From Plecoglossus altivelis (Eukaryota; Chordata; Actinopteri; Osmeriformes; Plecoglossidae): a stretch of DNA of 64,000 nucleotides. The stretch's first letter is position 1. Each line of letters starts with the position of its first letter. The stretch spans positions 206,224-270,223 of the forward strand of contig BROE01000015.1 in assembly GCA_036571765.1 (NCBI GenBank), written 5' to 3'. The position numbers and the translations under genes were made by a program. Of the stretch, positions 23,761 to 36,975 are shown piece after piece. The notes beneath the pieces are model-generated. The model was not told where the DNA came from. It was given only the letters and a program-made list of their open reading frames with translations, and made no database searches.

Positions 23761-25561
23761 ATCTTAGGCCATCGTTGGCATGACGTATATATGCTGTCTG
23801 GGTACTTACGATGTCATAATTTTCACAAGTTTGCGTTTGTAGGCGTTACTGTTTGCACAGAGACAAGGGTGGTTTTATTTGCACTTCAAAACCGGTTATC
23901 AGCCCCCAAAATGCCGGTGTCTTGTAAATGAGCAGCCAAACCGCATAAAAAAGTTTCATTTTTAGTTGAGTACATGCTTGAAATCTGTGTGAATACATGA
24001 TTTAAGTTCAGAGGAAGACACGACATACCAAAGTAATGGCAAGCTAAACGTTTTAAGTTGTACTAAATAAAAAAGGAAAAAAATGTTTGTCCGGTTACCA
24101 TTCATTAAAACAAACATTTGTGTTCCTGAACAAGTTTTTTTTGTATTGATTTTTTTGTCTCGTGCAAAATATCAATTGTTTCTGGTTTTTGTTTTCTGAG
24201 CTAGTTCAGCTCAGTGCCTAGGTTTAAATAGTGAGCAACCAGCCAAGCTAATTAATGTATTGTTCTGTCTGACCTAGTGGTTCAATGGCGTGTCACTGAC
24301 ATTGGAATGGTGCCCATGACAATCCATGTGGAAAATATCACTGGCACTTTGTCCTCTGGTATCAGGCATCTCCCACCCAGAGAGAATGTGTAGCTGTGAA
24401 GGGGTCCTGGAATGTTAGGTTAGTTCTATGAAACCTGCGATAGACGTAACTGACCTCTGAAATTACGGAATTTGGCTCACCGATGTGACTTTGTACATGC
24501 GCATTGTATTTGTATCAATATTAAAGAAGACTACAAAGTCTCCTCTTAGTCATCAAACTAGGAACAAGTATTTGATGGTCTCCCTTGGCATTAAATTATG
24601 GATAAGATCATTTTGTAGAAAGGGAGGAAGATTTGGACTGTCATTGCCTCATCAACCGAGGGAACAGACCAGGCAGTCAGACACTCATGGGGATGGCAGC
24701 TGTTGTAGAGGAAACTAGATAAAAATAACCCCTGGCCCCCACCATACTTTTTATGGGTAAATGATTAGCATTGTTAACAGTCTTCTGGCTATATTGGTCA
24801 TGCCTTGCTCTTCATATTAGAGCCTAGACTCATGTTACAAAAAAATAACCACCAACTGGTTTACAAAATATAACAAAGGGCTGAATTCTGAAGGGTCAAC
24901 TATTGTTGGTCCATGTATTTGCCCCGTAAGCACTTTGGCGCCTCGTGTATAGTATTAGATGAAGTTATAATGTGCTTATTTGGGTAAGATTAATGTCAAT
25001 GGTTGGAAGACCTTTCTTGCTCAACCGCTGTAATTTCATTACAGTTGGATGCGATTGTCTTTTCTGTAGGCTTTAGAGCTTTAAACTATTAAATACACAA
25101 ATTATGCTATTTTGAAGCTGCCTTCAGAAATATGAGTTGGGACAAGGAATGGTTTGGGGCTGTAATCACAATGTTATTGCACATAGCCTCTATTAAGTCT
25201 CATAAATAGAGACTGTACATGGGCCGATTTCATTTAGACAGATGAATTCGTAGACAGATGTTAGAATAGTTAGTATAAACTGTAATTAGTACTCACTGTT
25301 GAGTAATGTAGCTATCTGGCTAGCAGCCTATGGTATTATGCAATGGGATCAGTGCACCTTTTGTAAACGGGTTCAGATTGCTGTCCAAAAATGTGAAAAA
25401 CAAACATTTTGTGTGACATTCAAATCCATGTATAATGTCTAAAATGGAAAAAAGTATTATGTAATTGATTACATTTTTTAGTTTTAAGTTTAATTAAGTT
25501 TTAATTCGTATAATTAGTTGTGTGTGTGTCTGTGTGTGTGTCTGTGCGTGTGTGTATTTGT
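23761..25561. other. no gene recognised
   Basis: No exon or clear element boundary. A (tg)n run lies at 25518-25553. Confidence 0.5.
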
Positions 25562-25822
25562 ATCTGAAAGATGGATTTTGCATCTTTTATATGCATTTTA
25601 TATAGAGGCCATCTTTTTATATATATATATCTATATAGATCTATATATCTATATAGATATATAGATCTATAAAGAGATCTATATAGATCTATATACTATA
25701 TACTATATATATACTATATATATATTTTATCCAATATAGAGAGAGAGAGATGGATAGATAGATTTAAAAAGATTGTGTATATAAGAACCATATAAAAGAT
25801 GCAAGATCCATCTTTTTCAGAT
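25562..25822. mobile_element. palindromic MITE-like element
   Basis: Inverted ends of about 30 bases: left atctgaaagatggattttgc, right (reverse complement) atctgaaaaagatggatctt, both continuing to a gcatcttttatat stretch. The middle is a run of agatctatat units that are themselves self-complementary. The whole 261 bp could fold into one long hairpin. Confidence 0.65.
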
Positions 25823-26615
25823 TCTAAATCATGTATGCACTATGAAGATAATTTCTAATGTGTCTTGTGTTCTACTGTGTTGTGATTTATTTGTGTGCTC
25901 GTGTGCACACAACAAGGAAATGGTTGGCCTATACACTACCTTTTTTGACGTGTGTCTGAAAGCAGGAATAATGGCCTATGCCCTCAGGAGAGTTGAAAGG
26001 AATTACTTGCAAATATTTCATATTGTCAGCGTCTGTTTGCGGATATGCCAGGCAAGTCAGCTGTGCCCTCTTACACAGACTAATGCTGTCTAGTTGGATG
26101 GAGACGCTGTCAGCTGCTGAGCAAAAGCACATCTAGATTTGGGTCATGGTTTTTTTATTCCACCATTGAACTTCACATTGCATTGAAACATGCACTGCCC
26201 GTGAATTAATCAAAGTCTGGGTGTATAATTATTACTGGAAATAAAATTGTCTCTTTTATTTTTGCAAGGCGGCTCTGAGCCATGGCTTTTGTTAGTAAAG
26301 GATAGATATAAATTTCCAACAAGAACCATGTAAGCTGAGCAGAAATCCTCTTTTGTCTCGGGATAAAGTGTCAATATGCAATGATGGGATGCTCGTTGTA
26401 CGGGAGGACATCACACCAGCCTTTTCCCCTGGCAGAACCTTGTCCAAGTTCTTGTAGGTGTTTAGGCTACTGCCCAATTTACTATATTCCTATCTGATTT
26501 AGGAGACTGAAAATAGACAGGTCCAGAAGTTAATCAAATATCATTTAGTCATGTCAACAAGGTTATCTTAGCATGGATTTTCTTAAGTCTAACTGATGTT
26601 TTTGTACTTTTCCAG

Positions 26616-26760
26616 ACTCACTCCCAGATGGCCTGGACTACAATAAGACTACTTACTTTTTGTTTGTTTTTTCACCTAACCTTCATATTATTTTGAAATG
26701 TCTGTAACTTTCATGCTAAGAAATTAATCAAATAAACCACATGGTGTATTTTGATTGTGG
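26616..26760 (+). CDS. candidate NUP214 terminal exon and poly(A) site
   Basis: The acceptor tgtacttttccag ends at 26615. Joined in phase to the CC of the 16603 exon it reads P-L-T-P-R-W-P-G-L-Q and TAA at 26644-26646. An AATAAA follows at 26731-26736, then a GT-rich tract, so the layout is that of a last exon. The peptide does not match the vertebrate ending G-F-G-G-W-R-S, so the call is weak. A second in-phase candidate after the acceptor atatccag at 28316 reads G-S-G-S-V-G-Y-G-W-E-K-K, which is closer in composition but has no clear poly(A) signal. Confidence 0.25.
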
Positions 26761-29054
26761 TCATGTTATTTTTCAACCTTCAGCTTGGAAAATGTAAAAT
26801 CTACATATTTGTGAGGTTCACAGGATTGTTATTTCGTTTAGCTTCCATCTACCTAAAAATCTTTAGCAGTTTATATTACAGCATTACAATGGTAAATGTT
26901 ATCGGACCAATAGTGGAAACAAGGCCTTGATCAGTTTATGGTCTTGAAATGGTACTTGGCCACATGTAGGTATGTCTTATCTATTTCGTAATTAGGAAGC
27001 AGATATATTGACTTGCAGAGCTCATGGGCCCAATGCACTGTGTAAGTTATGTTTTTCATTGCCCATATTTAACTAACCATAATTTTGTTTTTGGTCTGCT
27101 CAAACCAATGTCTGATGACCTTGAAACCATGTACTAAACTGGATGAGCTGGAGCAGCATGATGTGACACAACATTTGGGCCAAACATTTTGTTGTGTGCT
27201 GTGTTTCTATTTTAGTCACTTGCTTTGAAAGCTCTAGCACACGGTGTCATAGGTACATGGTTAGTTTACAGGACATTACAGATCAGAATATGACAAAGTG
27301 TGAGCATCGAGTGTGACTTGATAATCGCATGCTCAGTTTGAGCATTCAGTTTTGACATGGTGTAACATATTAAGACAGCACTGTTTATTGTAATAAAGAA
27401 TGGAAACAAGTTCCAATTTACATACCTGTTTGACCATCTTAAACCAAATCAGTTACCAACATTCTCAAAGAGACCATAAAATACAAATTTTCTCATGCAT
27501 TCAGTATACTGTACACTGTACGACTCTTACATATTTAATGACCAGGAGGATTTATTCAATAGTGAACATTCAGTTTAGAATGAATGTCCACATGTAACAA
27601 AGCATTTTTTATTCAGTTCATTAATATAATAGCAGACTATTTATTCTCTAAAACCAATTGATGTAATTCATTTAAAAATCGATAGCTGTTGAGGAAAAAT
27701 GTTGTGAGATAGAGGTCCAACGATATTTGCCCTGCTGAATATTTTATGGACATTATTTATTGTTTCCAACCTAGATTGTGGAAGATCCACAGCACCTGTT
27801 AAAATAAAAATTTAAAAACTACAAAATTACCAATAAATTTTTTTGTATTTTGTGCACAATAACATAAAAAGCTATGTAATTATATATATTCCTACATCAA
27901 GTCATTAAATATTGTGTCATTAATGAGAAAAAGAGAATCAATTCTGTGAAATTTTCAGAGCTTGGAAATGATGCAGTTTTTTCTACCTCTGACTACTTTA
28001 CTCAGTAGTGTCCATGACATTCCATGTCACAAATCAGTTCAATTGCACATGGTAAAAAAATAAATAACAGTGTCCTCATTTGAGTTTTAAAAAATCACTT
28101 GTTATTTTTTGTTTATTGCTACTGTATTTTTACATAATTGTAGCATTTGATCATTTTTACTTTAGAAAATAATTGTTTGCATTCACTCAAACCCTAATGA
28201 TAATGCTACCAAAATAATCATTTGTATAGCAAAATCCCTCACCTTTTCTAATCTAGTCACTCCTAACCTTGATCTCAATTCTACTTTATCCTTGTGGGTT
28301 CATATCCAGAGGCAGTGGGAGTGTTGGGTATGGGTGGGAGAAAAAATACCATAACCATGGTTGATACTGGCGGCTGGAGTCTGGGCATGGTCTGCTTTAA
28401 ATCTGACAGGGTGATGGCAGGCTGTTTTGTCCCACCACTGGAGGAAACTTCACAAGTTGTGCTGTTCTCAGGAATTTAAGGAATAGTAAGGGAATTCATC
28501 CTGGCTTATATGTCTAACCCATTTTTTTATCATGGATTTTCTTTGTATATATTCTTAGAAATGCCTCAAAACTGTCATTTTTATAAATGGGTCACACCTG
28601 GATAATGTCCATTAAACAACAAACAGATGCGTCATATCATAAATGATGACATTAGTTCAACTGATTACTGTATTAAACTAAGAACAGTATGGTCAGAATG
28701 ATGTGACATGGTTTGTTGTCTGCAATGTATGATGTTTATTTCCTTTGCACTTTCTAAACTCATCTCTATGCTGTGGCCAGAGGTGTTTTTAGGCTAGGCA
28801 GTTGCTTAGGGCATCAGTTTGAAAGGAGACGCCGTTTGGGCATACGATAAAATGTGTATGTAGTTTGAATTATTGTAAAAAATAAATCAAATAATACATT
28901 ACTATCCTTGCGCACCTGCTCTCTTGAACTTGGAAACAGAATCTATCTCATCCATGTAAGCTCCATATATCTCATGGAAATTGTGGTAATATTCTCCCTT
29001 TCATGCATTTCAGTAAAAGTATCCCAGAGTTGACATGCTGTGTAACATACTATA
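26761..29054. other. interval between NUP214 and FAM78A, nothing certain
   Basis: AT-rich. Holds the alternative NUP214 ending near 28316 and an unidentified repeat-like stretch at 28770-28870. No other support for a gene. Confidence 0.4.
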
Positions 29055-29056
29055 TA

Positions 29057-30127
29057 CAGTTACTGTAGGTCCATATATCTGGACACACATTACATTATTT
29101 GTATGTTTACCAAAACATATTAAAGTTACATTTTAACAAGAAATATGGAATTAAAATGCAGTGTCTTAACCTGAGGGTATCCATATCCAATTTAAAAGAA
29201 GCATTTAAGAAAGATTGGACAGGTTTGACTATTCCTTAGTTGATTTGCATCAATTAAGGAGGTTAAAGGTCTGGAGTTCATTCAAGGTGTGGCATTTGCA
29301 TTTGGACGCTGTTGGTGTGAACCCACAACATATAGTCGAAGGAGCTGTCAAAGCAAATGAAACGGGCCTTTGGCTGCATACGAAACAAGCAAAAATATGA
29401 AATTCCATCTGAGAAATGGCAGGCACATGAGGAGTTACCTGATAAACGCTTTTGTACATTCTGAGGAGAAAAAAAAGAATATGCTCTAAATCATTATCCA
29501 GGTCTACCATAAAGAGAACACTTCTTAAGAGCAAATTCAGAGAGTTCACCACAAGGCACAAACCATTCACCGTTTCAAGAATAGTAAGGCCAGATTTTGT
29601 CAAAAACATTTTTTTAAATACAGCCCAGTTCTGAAAGAAATGTATTTGGACAGAATGATAGGAAGAAATAAATATGGAAATGGCTTGAAAAAGCTCATGA
29701 TCCAAAGAATACCACATCACCTATAAATCATGTGTAGTCAGTATAATGGCATATAAATGAATGGCTTCCAATGGCACTGGGTCACTAATGGTAATTTATT
29801 ATGTAACAGAAGAAGACAGATGAATTATGAAGAGTATAGGAATATGTAGTCAATTTAGATTCAACCAAATTACGCAAAGTTTATTGGATGGCCCTCCATG
29901 TTATACTTTAGATGTACAAAGAACCAAAACATACTATAAAAGGAACCGAGAAGGCATAGAGGGGGAGTCTCATCTGATCTCAACACAATCAAGCAGGCAT
30001 TTCACTGGCTTAAGACAAAACCTTGGTATATTTGTCTAAGTATGTTTGTAAGTCTAAGTACATTGTGGTGGTATACAGAGCCGAAATTATAAAAATTATG
30101 TCACTGCCCAAATATTTAACCTAACTG
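29057..30127 (+). mobile_element. Tc1/mariner element, decayed
   Basis: Flanked by TA at 29055-29056 and 30128-30129. Ends are cagttactgtaggtccatat and, at the right, an inverted version ending ctaactg. The plus-strand text follows the order of a Tc1 transposase: ggaggttaaaggtctgga, gttcaccacaaggcacaaac, gcccagttctg, atgataggaagaaataaata, ccaatggcactgggtcac, aaaacatactataaaag and tctgatctcaacacaatcaa. Many indels leave no long frame. A 156-codon minus-strand frame over 29250-29720 is a chance shadow. Confidence 0.75.
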
Positions 30128-30129
30128 TA

Positions 30130-30975
30130 TCACATCACTTGTACAGTGTGTATAATCATTCTGCCTGTGTTTGTGTGTCATTTGCCTAATATGTACTTAC
30201 ATCACTCTATACAATTAATCCTGTGATGCACCTCACAGATATATGATCCCTTATCTCCTCTCCTATTGGGATGGCCACCATTTACAGCAATGTGATCTGT
30301 GTCCCTCAGAGCAGATTGTTCCATCCCAGCTCTTCTCTGTATAAGGGGCTCACTTTGATTGACAACTGCAAGGGCTCAGTGTTCCATGTCGCTTCTCATC
30401 ACACCCACTGTGACATAGCTAGGAAAGAGAGAAGGAATAAACAAGGATCCAATGGTACATGTCCATGGGGAGAGTGAATTCTACTCAGCACTTAAGATAA
30501 AGACAGGAATGGAAGGGGAATGGGTCAAATGTTTATATTTTTAACCCCCCAGTTATTTTCAGCATTTATTTTTATTTAGGTGGTTTTGTACAGTGATTCT
30601 CACAATCATTGATATCTGAAGAACCAAAGTTCATTTTTTGCTTTTCTAAATTGAAGTTTGATGCAATGTGGTTGAACCTACAAGGTGGCACAGAAAAGTG
30701 AGAATGTTTTGCTTGACCTCAATTGTGATACATCAGAAAACAGTTGAAGAAGGTTAAATTTAAAAAGCCCTCAAATAACTAAAATAAAGAGAGCGTACCC
30801 GAACTAAACAGAGGTATGGTGGCCTCAAAGAAAACCAAACAAAAAGACGAAGCCTGGGTCAAGGGTTCTGTAGCGCCCTGTTTCAGTGACAGTGAGATGC
30901 CTTCTCCACTTTGTCAGCTGAGTCTAGGAAAGAAAATAGGAGTGATAACGAACCCCTCCTTGACAAAACAGTGCA
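30130..30975. other. no gene recognised
   Basis: Nothing identifiable between the Tc1 relic and the Gypsy relic. Confidence 0.5.
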
Positions 30976-31800
30976 ATCACAAAATCTGGGCCCCGGGAAT
31001 GGTCTTGGTACACCATTTATGGCACAGCTGACAAGTCCCAATCATGTGCAGGTGTGTCTGCTCATTACAGATCGCCAGCCGTGCGTAATGGGATGGGGAG
31101 ATGCGGTAGGAGCTGTCCACGGTGCTGGTCGTTCCTTTTTTTGTCCTTGGGCGGCAGCTGGACCCATGCTGATACCAGCCTTTACAGTGCTGTTCCTTCA
31201 GCTCTGCCACCCATAGCATATACAGTCGGGAGAGGCTGTCTGCATTGCCACGTTGTATTCTGGAACAATGGCGGACATCAAAACCGAAATCTTGCAGAGC
31301 CAGGAACCAGGGGGTGATCCTGGCATATCTTTCCTTGATCTGGGCCATCCATTGTTAGGGTGTGTGGTCTGTCACCAGGGTAATGTGTCACTCCAGCAGG
31401 TAATAGCGGAGCTCCTGTAGGGCCCACTTAATGGCTAGAGACTCGCTCTTGACAGTAGCATACTTGCTTTCGGCCGGTGTTAGTTTTCGGCTAGCAAACA
31501 ATATGGGGTACTCTTCTCTGCTGAGCTCCTGGAAGAGAACCGCCCCCAACCCCGTCTCTGAGGCATCAGTCTGAGTCATAAAAGGAAGTCAGGGTCTAAG
31601 GGTATAAGTCAGGGTTCCACAGAACTGGTTCAGTGGTGAAGTTTTTTGTTTCAGGAATTCCTCTTCCTTGGTGGTTGTTCTTACAACCTTCTCAGGGCGG
31701 TGTTCTGAGGGCTATTATCTCCATATCTGAGGGGGTTAGGGGTACCTCCCAGTCCCACTGGACAGTTAGGTCATCTACTATGGGCATGGGGTATTAGTGT
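30976..31800 (-). mobile_element. Gypsy LTR retrotransposon, pol fragment
   Basis: On the minus strand 31579-31388 codes for the RNase H start T-Q-T-D-A-S-E-T-G-L-G-A-V-L, with L-F-A-S-R-K-L-T-P-A-E and E-S-L-A-I-K-W-A-L. This is the Gypsy pattern with its Asp and Glu. 31348-30977 continues with R-I-T-P-W-F-L-A-L-Q and A-D-S-L-S-R. RT finger/palm, integrase and LTRs were not found, so it is an isolated piece with a frameshift between the two parts. Confidence 0.75.
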
Positions 31801-31868
31801 TTTATGTCAATGTGATGCAGAAAAAAGACTATTTTACAGCACTGCATAGCACATAAGAAAAAATACAA

Positions 31869-33482
31869 ATGTTCATGAAAACATTTAAAACACCCCTTTG
31901 GCAGAGCTATTATATGCACTGTATGTTGAATTATTATGTCGGTGGTCATTATGTTGTGGCCCTCCTCCCCACGGGTTTCGGGAAAGGTTTGATTTTCCAG
32001 CTCGCTCCGTTAGTCGTGAAGGAGATGGATAAGGCGAACACTAGCGATGCTAAGCCCATAGTTGTTATTGTCTCCTTGCTTTGGACCATGTGAAGGAATC
32101 ATCATTAGTGATGCTTTTGGGGATATAGATGTGGATCTGCAATATGATATTTAACTTGTGTCTATTGCAATAACTACTTTAACAATTGTAATGATATCAG
32201 TATATTTAGTGATTCTCATGATGAACAGAACATGGTTAGTGTGTTAGTTGTACATATTGTTGTAAATGTATTTGTTATTTTCTAAAAAACTGTAGATTTC
32301 CTTAATAAAATAGAAAAATAATTTACTAGAAAGACTATTTAAGGTATAAAAGAAGTGATAAGACATTCTGTGAAAATGTTTTTAGTGTACATAAAATTGA
32401 GTAAATGGAGTAAGTATAATCATTACCCATTCTTTCAACATTATATGCAAGGATAATTAGTGTATATATATGTTTTTTAATGATCATTATTATTATTGTC
32501 TGTACAGCATTATTACACTATAATCAAAGTACACCAAATCCCCAAGGGTCGGTAGGCTATGATAGAGCTTCAATTCTGGACCATTACAAATAAGGCAAGT
32601 AACTGATTAAATTGCTACAGCCCTACAGAATTTTGGAATAATGATAATACAATAAAGATGACATATATATATATATGAGGAGATCTATAAGATACATAGT
32701 ATAACATAATATACATATATTAATTAGCTTGGACAGAATGTTTTTGTCAAAGTTAGAGAATTTTTGTCTCTGAGATCTTAGCTCTACTTTCGAGGATAGG
32801 AATGGTCCTTTTCTCCATGTCTCCTTGTTTCTTTCATAAATACAAAAATCAAGAAAAATATCCGTATTCAAGGGAGAGAGAAGAAGAGAAAACAGGAAGT
32901 AGGAGGAAACGAAGAAGAGAAGACGCATCAAAAAAAACACTTCGAGGTTTTGAGGGATCCGGCGAGCAGTTGAGGAGACAAGCTGGGTTGCTTTACAGTG
33001 TACTAACGTCTTTCTGGTAGAAAGACAAAAAATGGTGAGGCTTCAATGGCCGTCCCTGGGTGGTATCCTGCCCTGGCGCTGGGGTGGCCACACCCCACTG
33101 ACTGAATGCTGCAACATCTTTTTTGTGAATGATTAGACCCATCGTCGACAGTTGGCTGTATACATCATCACTAGCCTTGAAGTCAAATATAGATACAATT
33201 TACAATTGTTCATTTCATTCTGAAATTCAACATCTTCGAACACTCCTCTGCTCATTTCAACTTGTTGTTTACAGCCTGCATGGCTACATTCAGGCACATG
33301 ACCTACGTCACAACCAAACATTAGCGATTGGGTATGGCGGATCTAGAGTGACTCTGGGCAGAACCAATAGTTTTAAACTTCAACCAAGAACACACCTTCA
33401 AGGAAGTAACATTTGTCAATGGGGAGGTCCCAGACTGTCTGTACAAATGAAATATACGAGAGTGTGGAAGGGACTAGGCTAG
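31869..33482 (+). repeat. RecQ-helicase-bearing repeat, copy A
   Basis: A 1.6-kb repeat. It opens with a RecQ-like helicase piece (V-G-G-H-Y-V-V-A-L-L-P-T-G-F-G-K-G, then I-F-Q-L-A-P-L-V-V-K-E; 31935-32093), whose Walker A ends GKG instead of GKS. There follows about 1 kb of non-coding text shared with copy C in reverse (for example gcttggacagaatgtttttg at 32727 and caagtaactgatt near 32600). It ends with a module at 33330-33480 (tctgggcagaacc, ttaaacttcaacc, acaaatgaaatatacgag) present in all three copies. The transposon class is unknown to me. Confidence 0.65.
31935..32093 (+). pseudogene. RecQ-like helicase fragment, copy A
   Basis: A short open piece matching the first helicase motif region of RecQ proteins (motif I, P-T-G-x-G-K). 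It then runs to P-I-V-V-I-V-S, the normal lead-in to motif Ia, and stops. The phosphate-binding Ser/Thr of Walker A is Gly. It lacks the Q-motif lead seen in copies B and C. Confidence 0.6.
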
Positions 33483-33704
33483 GCTAAACATTTCCTCGTT
33501 TTCACTTTCCCTCATCAATGCTCCACTTCTTTGATAAGTACCTTATTTTTTTCTTTGTTTCTCCCTCAAACGTTTGTACATTTGTAGTAACTTTTGACTT
33601 TGCAGCGGGCTTTTTAATACCGGGAATATGTTGCCTCTTTTTCTTTTACCAATAATTTACATTTTCATCTGTTCTTCAGCTCAGCAAGGCCTAGCCTATA
33701 CATG

Positions 33705-33716
33705 TGTGTGTGTGGT

Positions 33717-33798
<82 letters not shown>

Positions 33799-33799
33799 C
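33705..33799 (+). repeat. compound microsatellite (tg)n(ag)n
   Basis: An almost perfect tg run of about 30 units runs directly into about 12 ag units. Confidence 0.95.
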
Positions 33800-36700
33800 A
33801 CCTACTTTATCACAGTCTCTATTTATAGTTCTGGGAATCTGTATGTGCGTTTCATCGACATCTTGATGATCGATTGCATCACAGGCACTGTACACTAGGA
33901 AATCTAATGACCTTTAAAGACAAAACAAATATGTTTATCTTTCTTTCCATCTCTCTGTACCTTTCAATCTTCCACCAGCTCCCATCAGTCTTTTTTTCTG
34001 GAAAACTATCCTCCCGTTTCTCCTAACCTATTCTCTAGCACCAACACAGCTTACATTATTGTGAATCACACAATCAATAATTCTAATTATGAGGGGGATG
34101 TCATGTAATTAGGATCACAATTGTTCTTATTGACCTTGTGAGGCGTGCAGATTTTTTTTTGTTGAAAATCTGTCCCTTCTGATTTGATTATTTTAAGATG
34201 TATATAAAATATAATTCACTTTTATTTGTATACAATGTTTTATCAAGGATCAAGCAAGGGTTTTTGCAGGTAGAATCCCCATGTGTTAAAAGTTGCAGAA
34301 TAATTTATCATTGAGTCCACTTCACTGCAGAGAAAATGTGACTGCAAATACAAAGCATTTGCACAATTTTATTTATTCATGTATCTGTATTTTTATTGTT
34401 TACATATATTTTCACAGTTTTTCATATTATGGTTAGATATTTCAAGAATTGAAGTCAAAGCAAAAAAAACAACTAAATTTCATCTTCTGCTCACAACATG
34501 ACTGATCTACTGAAAACTACAAGATGACAGCCAAATGGATTGACAGATGAGTATCAAATCTAATCTTTAGTCCACAAGGAATGAAACCCATAACAAAGGC
34601 TATAGAACAAAGGCGGACAGTCCTGAGAGTTAGCCTGTGTCTTGGTTCATCTGACCAAAAGGATAACCTTGACTGCTGGTGTATTGGGCCCTTTTTCCCA
34701 CTATTTTACAGGGTTTCTCCACAGGGATCCATGGAAACATAGAAACCCTCAGAATTATGCATCGAAGGGTTGGAAAGGTTTTGTTAATTGACTCACAAAA
34801 GAGAGCACACTTGGTTCTCTGACATAGTAAGCTTGTGACACTATATGTAAGGGCTACACATATAAACTGTAAATGTAATAATGACCATGAAAACATTATA
34901 TTACATACAGTTTAACTATGTGATCTGTGCCAATAAGTTGTAGTTTACTAGGGCCAATGAGAACCCTTCCATGGTATTCTCAGTTAGAAAATTATCATAA
35001 TAGGGCACGCACTTGTGAATTATATAATAATCAACATCTGACACACTTTACCAGCTCTCTTTGTGACAGTGTGTCTGTGTTGTAAAACAATGTTCACACT
35101 ATCAGGATGCTACCGTGACCATCAGATTCTATGGTCAGCTAAGGTCCTCCTTGGACCGTCTATTTACTGTCTTGTGACATGCATGTGTGTTCGTGCAAGA
35201 GCACCCAACTTTGGACATGGGTCTAAACATGTCAGCATACAAAGAACTAGTTGAACTATAGCACCTGATAAATAGAATTCCCTTGCTCTTGTCATGAAAT
35301 TAGATTGATCAGACATATTCATACCATGTCAGTCAGGGCATCTCCACATGTTGTGGGTTATTACATGGTACACACATATTATAACATGGAATACATCATC
35401 TGTTTTGGCAGAGTCAAGCTGAGGGATATAGTTAGGAGCTCTCATATGACCAGAATGTCAAAGCCTTTATTCCAAAACTAAAATGGCACCCTTCTTTTCA
35501 ACCAATACCATGGTACCAAGTATATTGTCAGTTACCTTAAGCCACCCAGTTGGCTGCAGACTGTAACATTAAACCAAGACATGTCCGGGACATCCAGTTA
35601 TGGTGTGAAATGTACTCATGCTTTGGTAATGATTTGCAACCAGCATCCAGCTCTTGTCCAGTCACATATCACCCCACTTTCAACCTGTAATGTTACTTAT
35701 AGACTCTTCAGTCTGAAATGACCACATATTACAGATAACTAAACCTTGTGGACCACATTGGTAGATTTGTTTTGCAAGGGGCCATTTTTGGGCATTGCAT
35801 CCTGAATCACAACAGCAACCAGACCCTATCAAACAATATCACAAACTGTTTTGCAGCTGACATAGCAATGCAATCTGCTTCATAATGGTAGCTTTAGCCA
35901 CACACACACAAAAATGTGCACGTCCCAGATTAAGCTTTGAATGCTTCTACTGATAAGGATGATGATGTTGTAACAAGATAAAAAGCCCCTGATGCTATTT
36001 TCATCCCCCCATCACCACTCACACATACACACACACATGCACACGCTTTCTACCCACTTTCCCCTCCCCCTACACGTGTCACAGATTTCAGCTCAGGCAA
36101 AAACTCTGCACATGGATTAACGAACAAGTCGACCAGGCAACATTGCATTGGTGATGAAGATCAGTTTTGCATCACAACTGTATTTGGTGCTTGTGCATGT
36201 GTGTGTTTTAGCCCATGACACGTTAAAGGATGGAGGAGGGAGTACCATATTTATGTTAGAGAGCCAAACTAAAGAAGTGGGTCATCTATATGCCAATCAA
36301 GCATGCCTGCTGCTCTGCCCCTCCTCCTGCACTATAAAAAAATTTTAGGATAAAGGAAAAGAGAGTGAGTTGTTGAGAGAGTACAGAGTGATGGAAGCAA
36401 GGAAAGGGACATTGAAAAGAAGGTGGAATGAGAAAGCATTGAACAGATACAGTAAGTGAGAAGGAACAAATGGTCATTGTGAGATATGGAGACAGAGAAA
36501 GTAAAGATGCCTGAAGTATGACACAATCATATTCACACTATGCACCAACTTCTTCCACATTTCTGTCAAAAATGGCTTCTCATGTACTCACACAAACAAG
36601 TCCAGTCAAATTCAGATTTTATCTCCCATTTTTATCAAATGAGGATTTTCTGATCAGTCGTATATATTAAATATGTTTGTATTTCCCCTATCTGCTGCAT

Positions 36701-36973
36701 GTTCTGATTGGTTATTGATAATAGTTTTGACTATCTGCTTGTGGGCACTTGTGGGACAGTTGCAGAGAGGAGAAATGGAGAGAGGTAGGGAAGAAGTGTG
36801 TAAAAGACACATAGTGGCCAAGGCGAATGAAAGGGAAAATTAAGATTGTGGACAATCTCTATAACATGCATATAAGTAGGTAGTTAGTGAGGATATAAAG
36901 GATATTCTAGCTCAATCGTTGATGCAATGTAAATGAAAATCACAAAACATTTGATGAAGCACTTTCTGTGTAT
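33800..36973. other. no gene recognised
   Basis: AT-rich DNA with small (ca) runs (35897-35912, 36018-36045). No coding block or element end is recognised. Confidence 0.5.
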
Positions 36974-36975
36974 TA

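Noticed and set aside
29250..29720. 156-codon minus-strand frame, among the longest in the window
   Set aside because: It lies antisense to a decayed Tc1 transposase, whose order of words is clear on the plus strand. The frame has no motif of its own.
33704..33898. Cys-Val and Arg-Glu repeat protein at the microsatellite
   Set aside because: It is translation of a (tg)n(ag)n run, not a gene; the opposite strand gives His-Thr repeats for the same reason.
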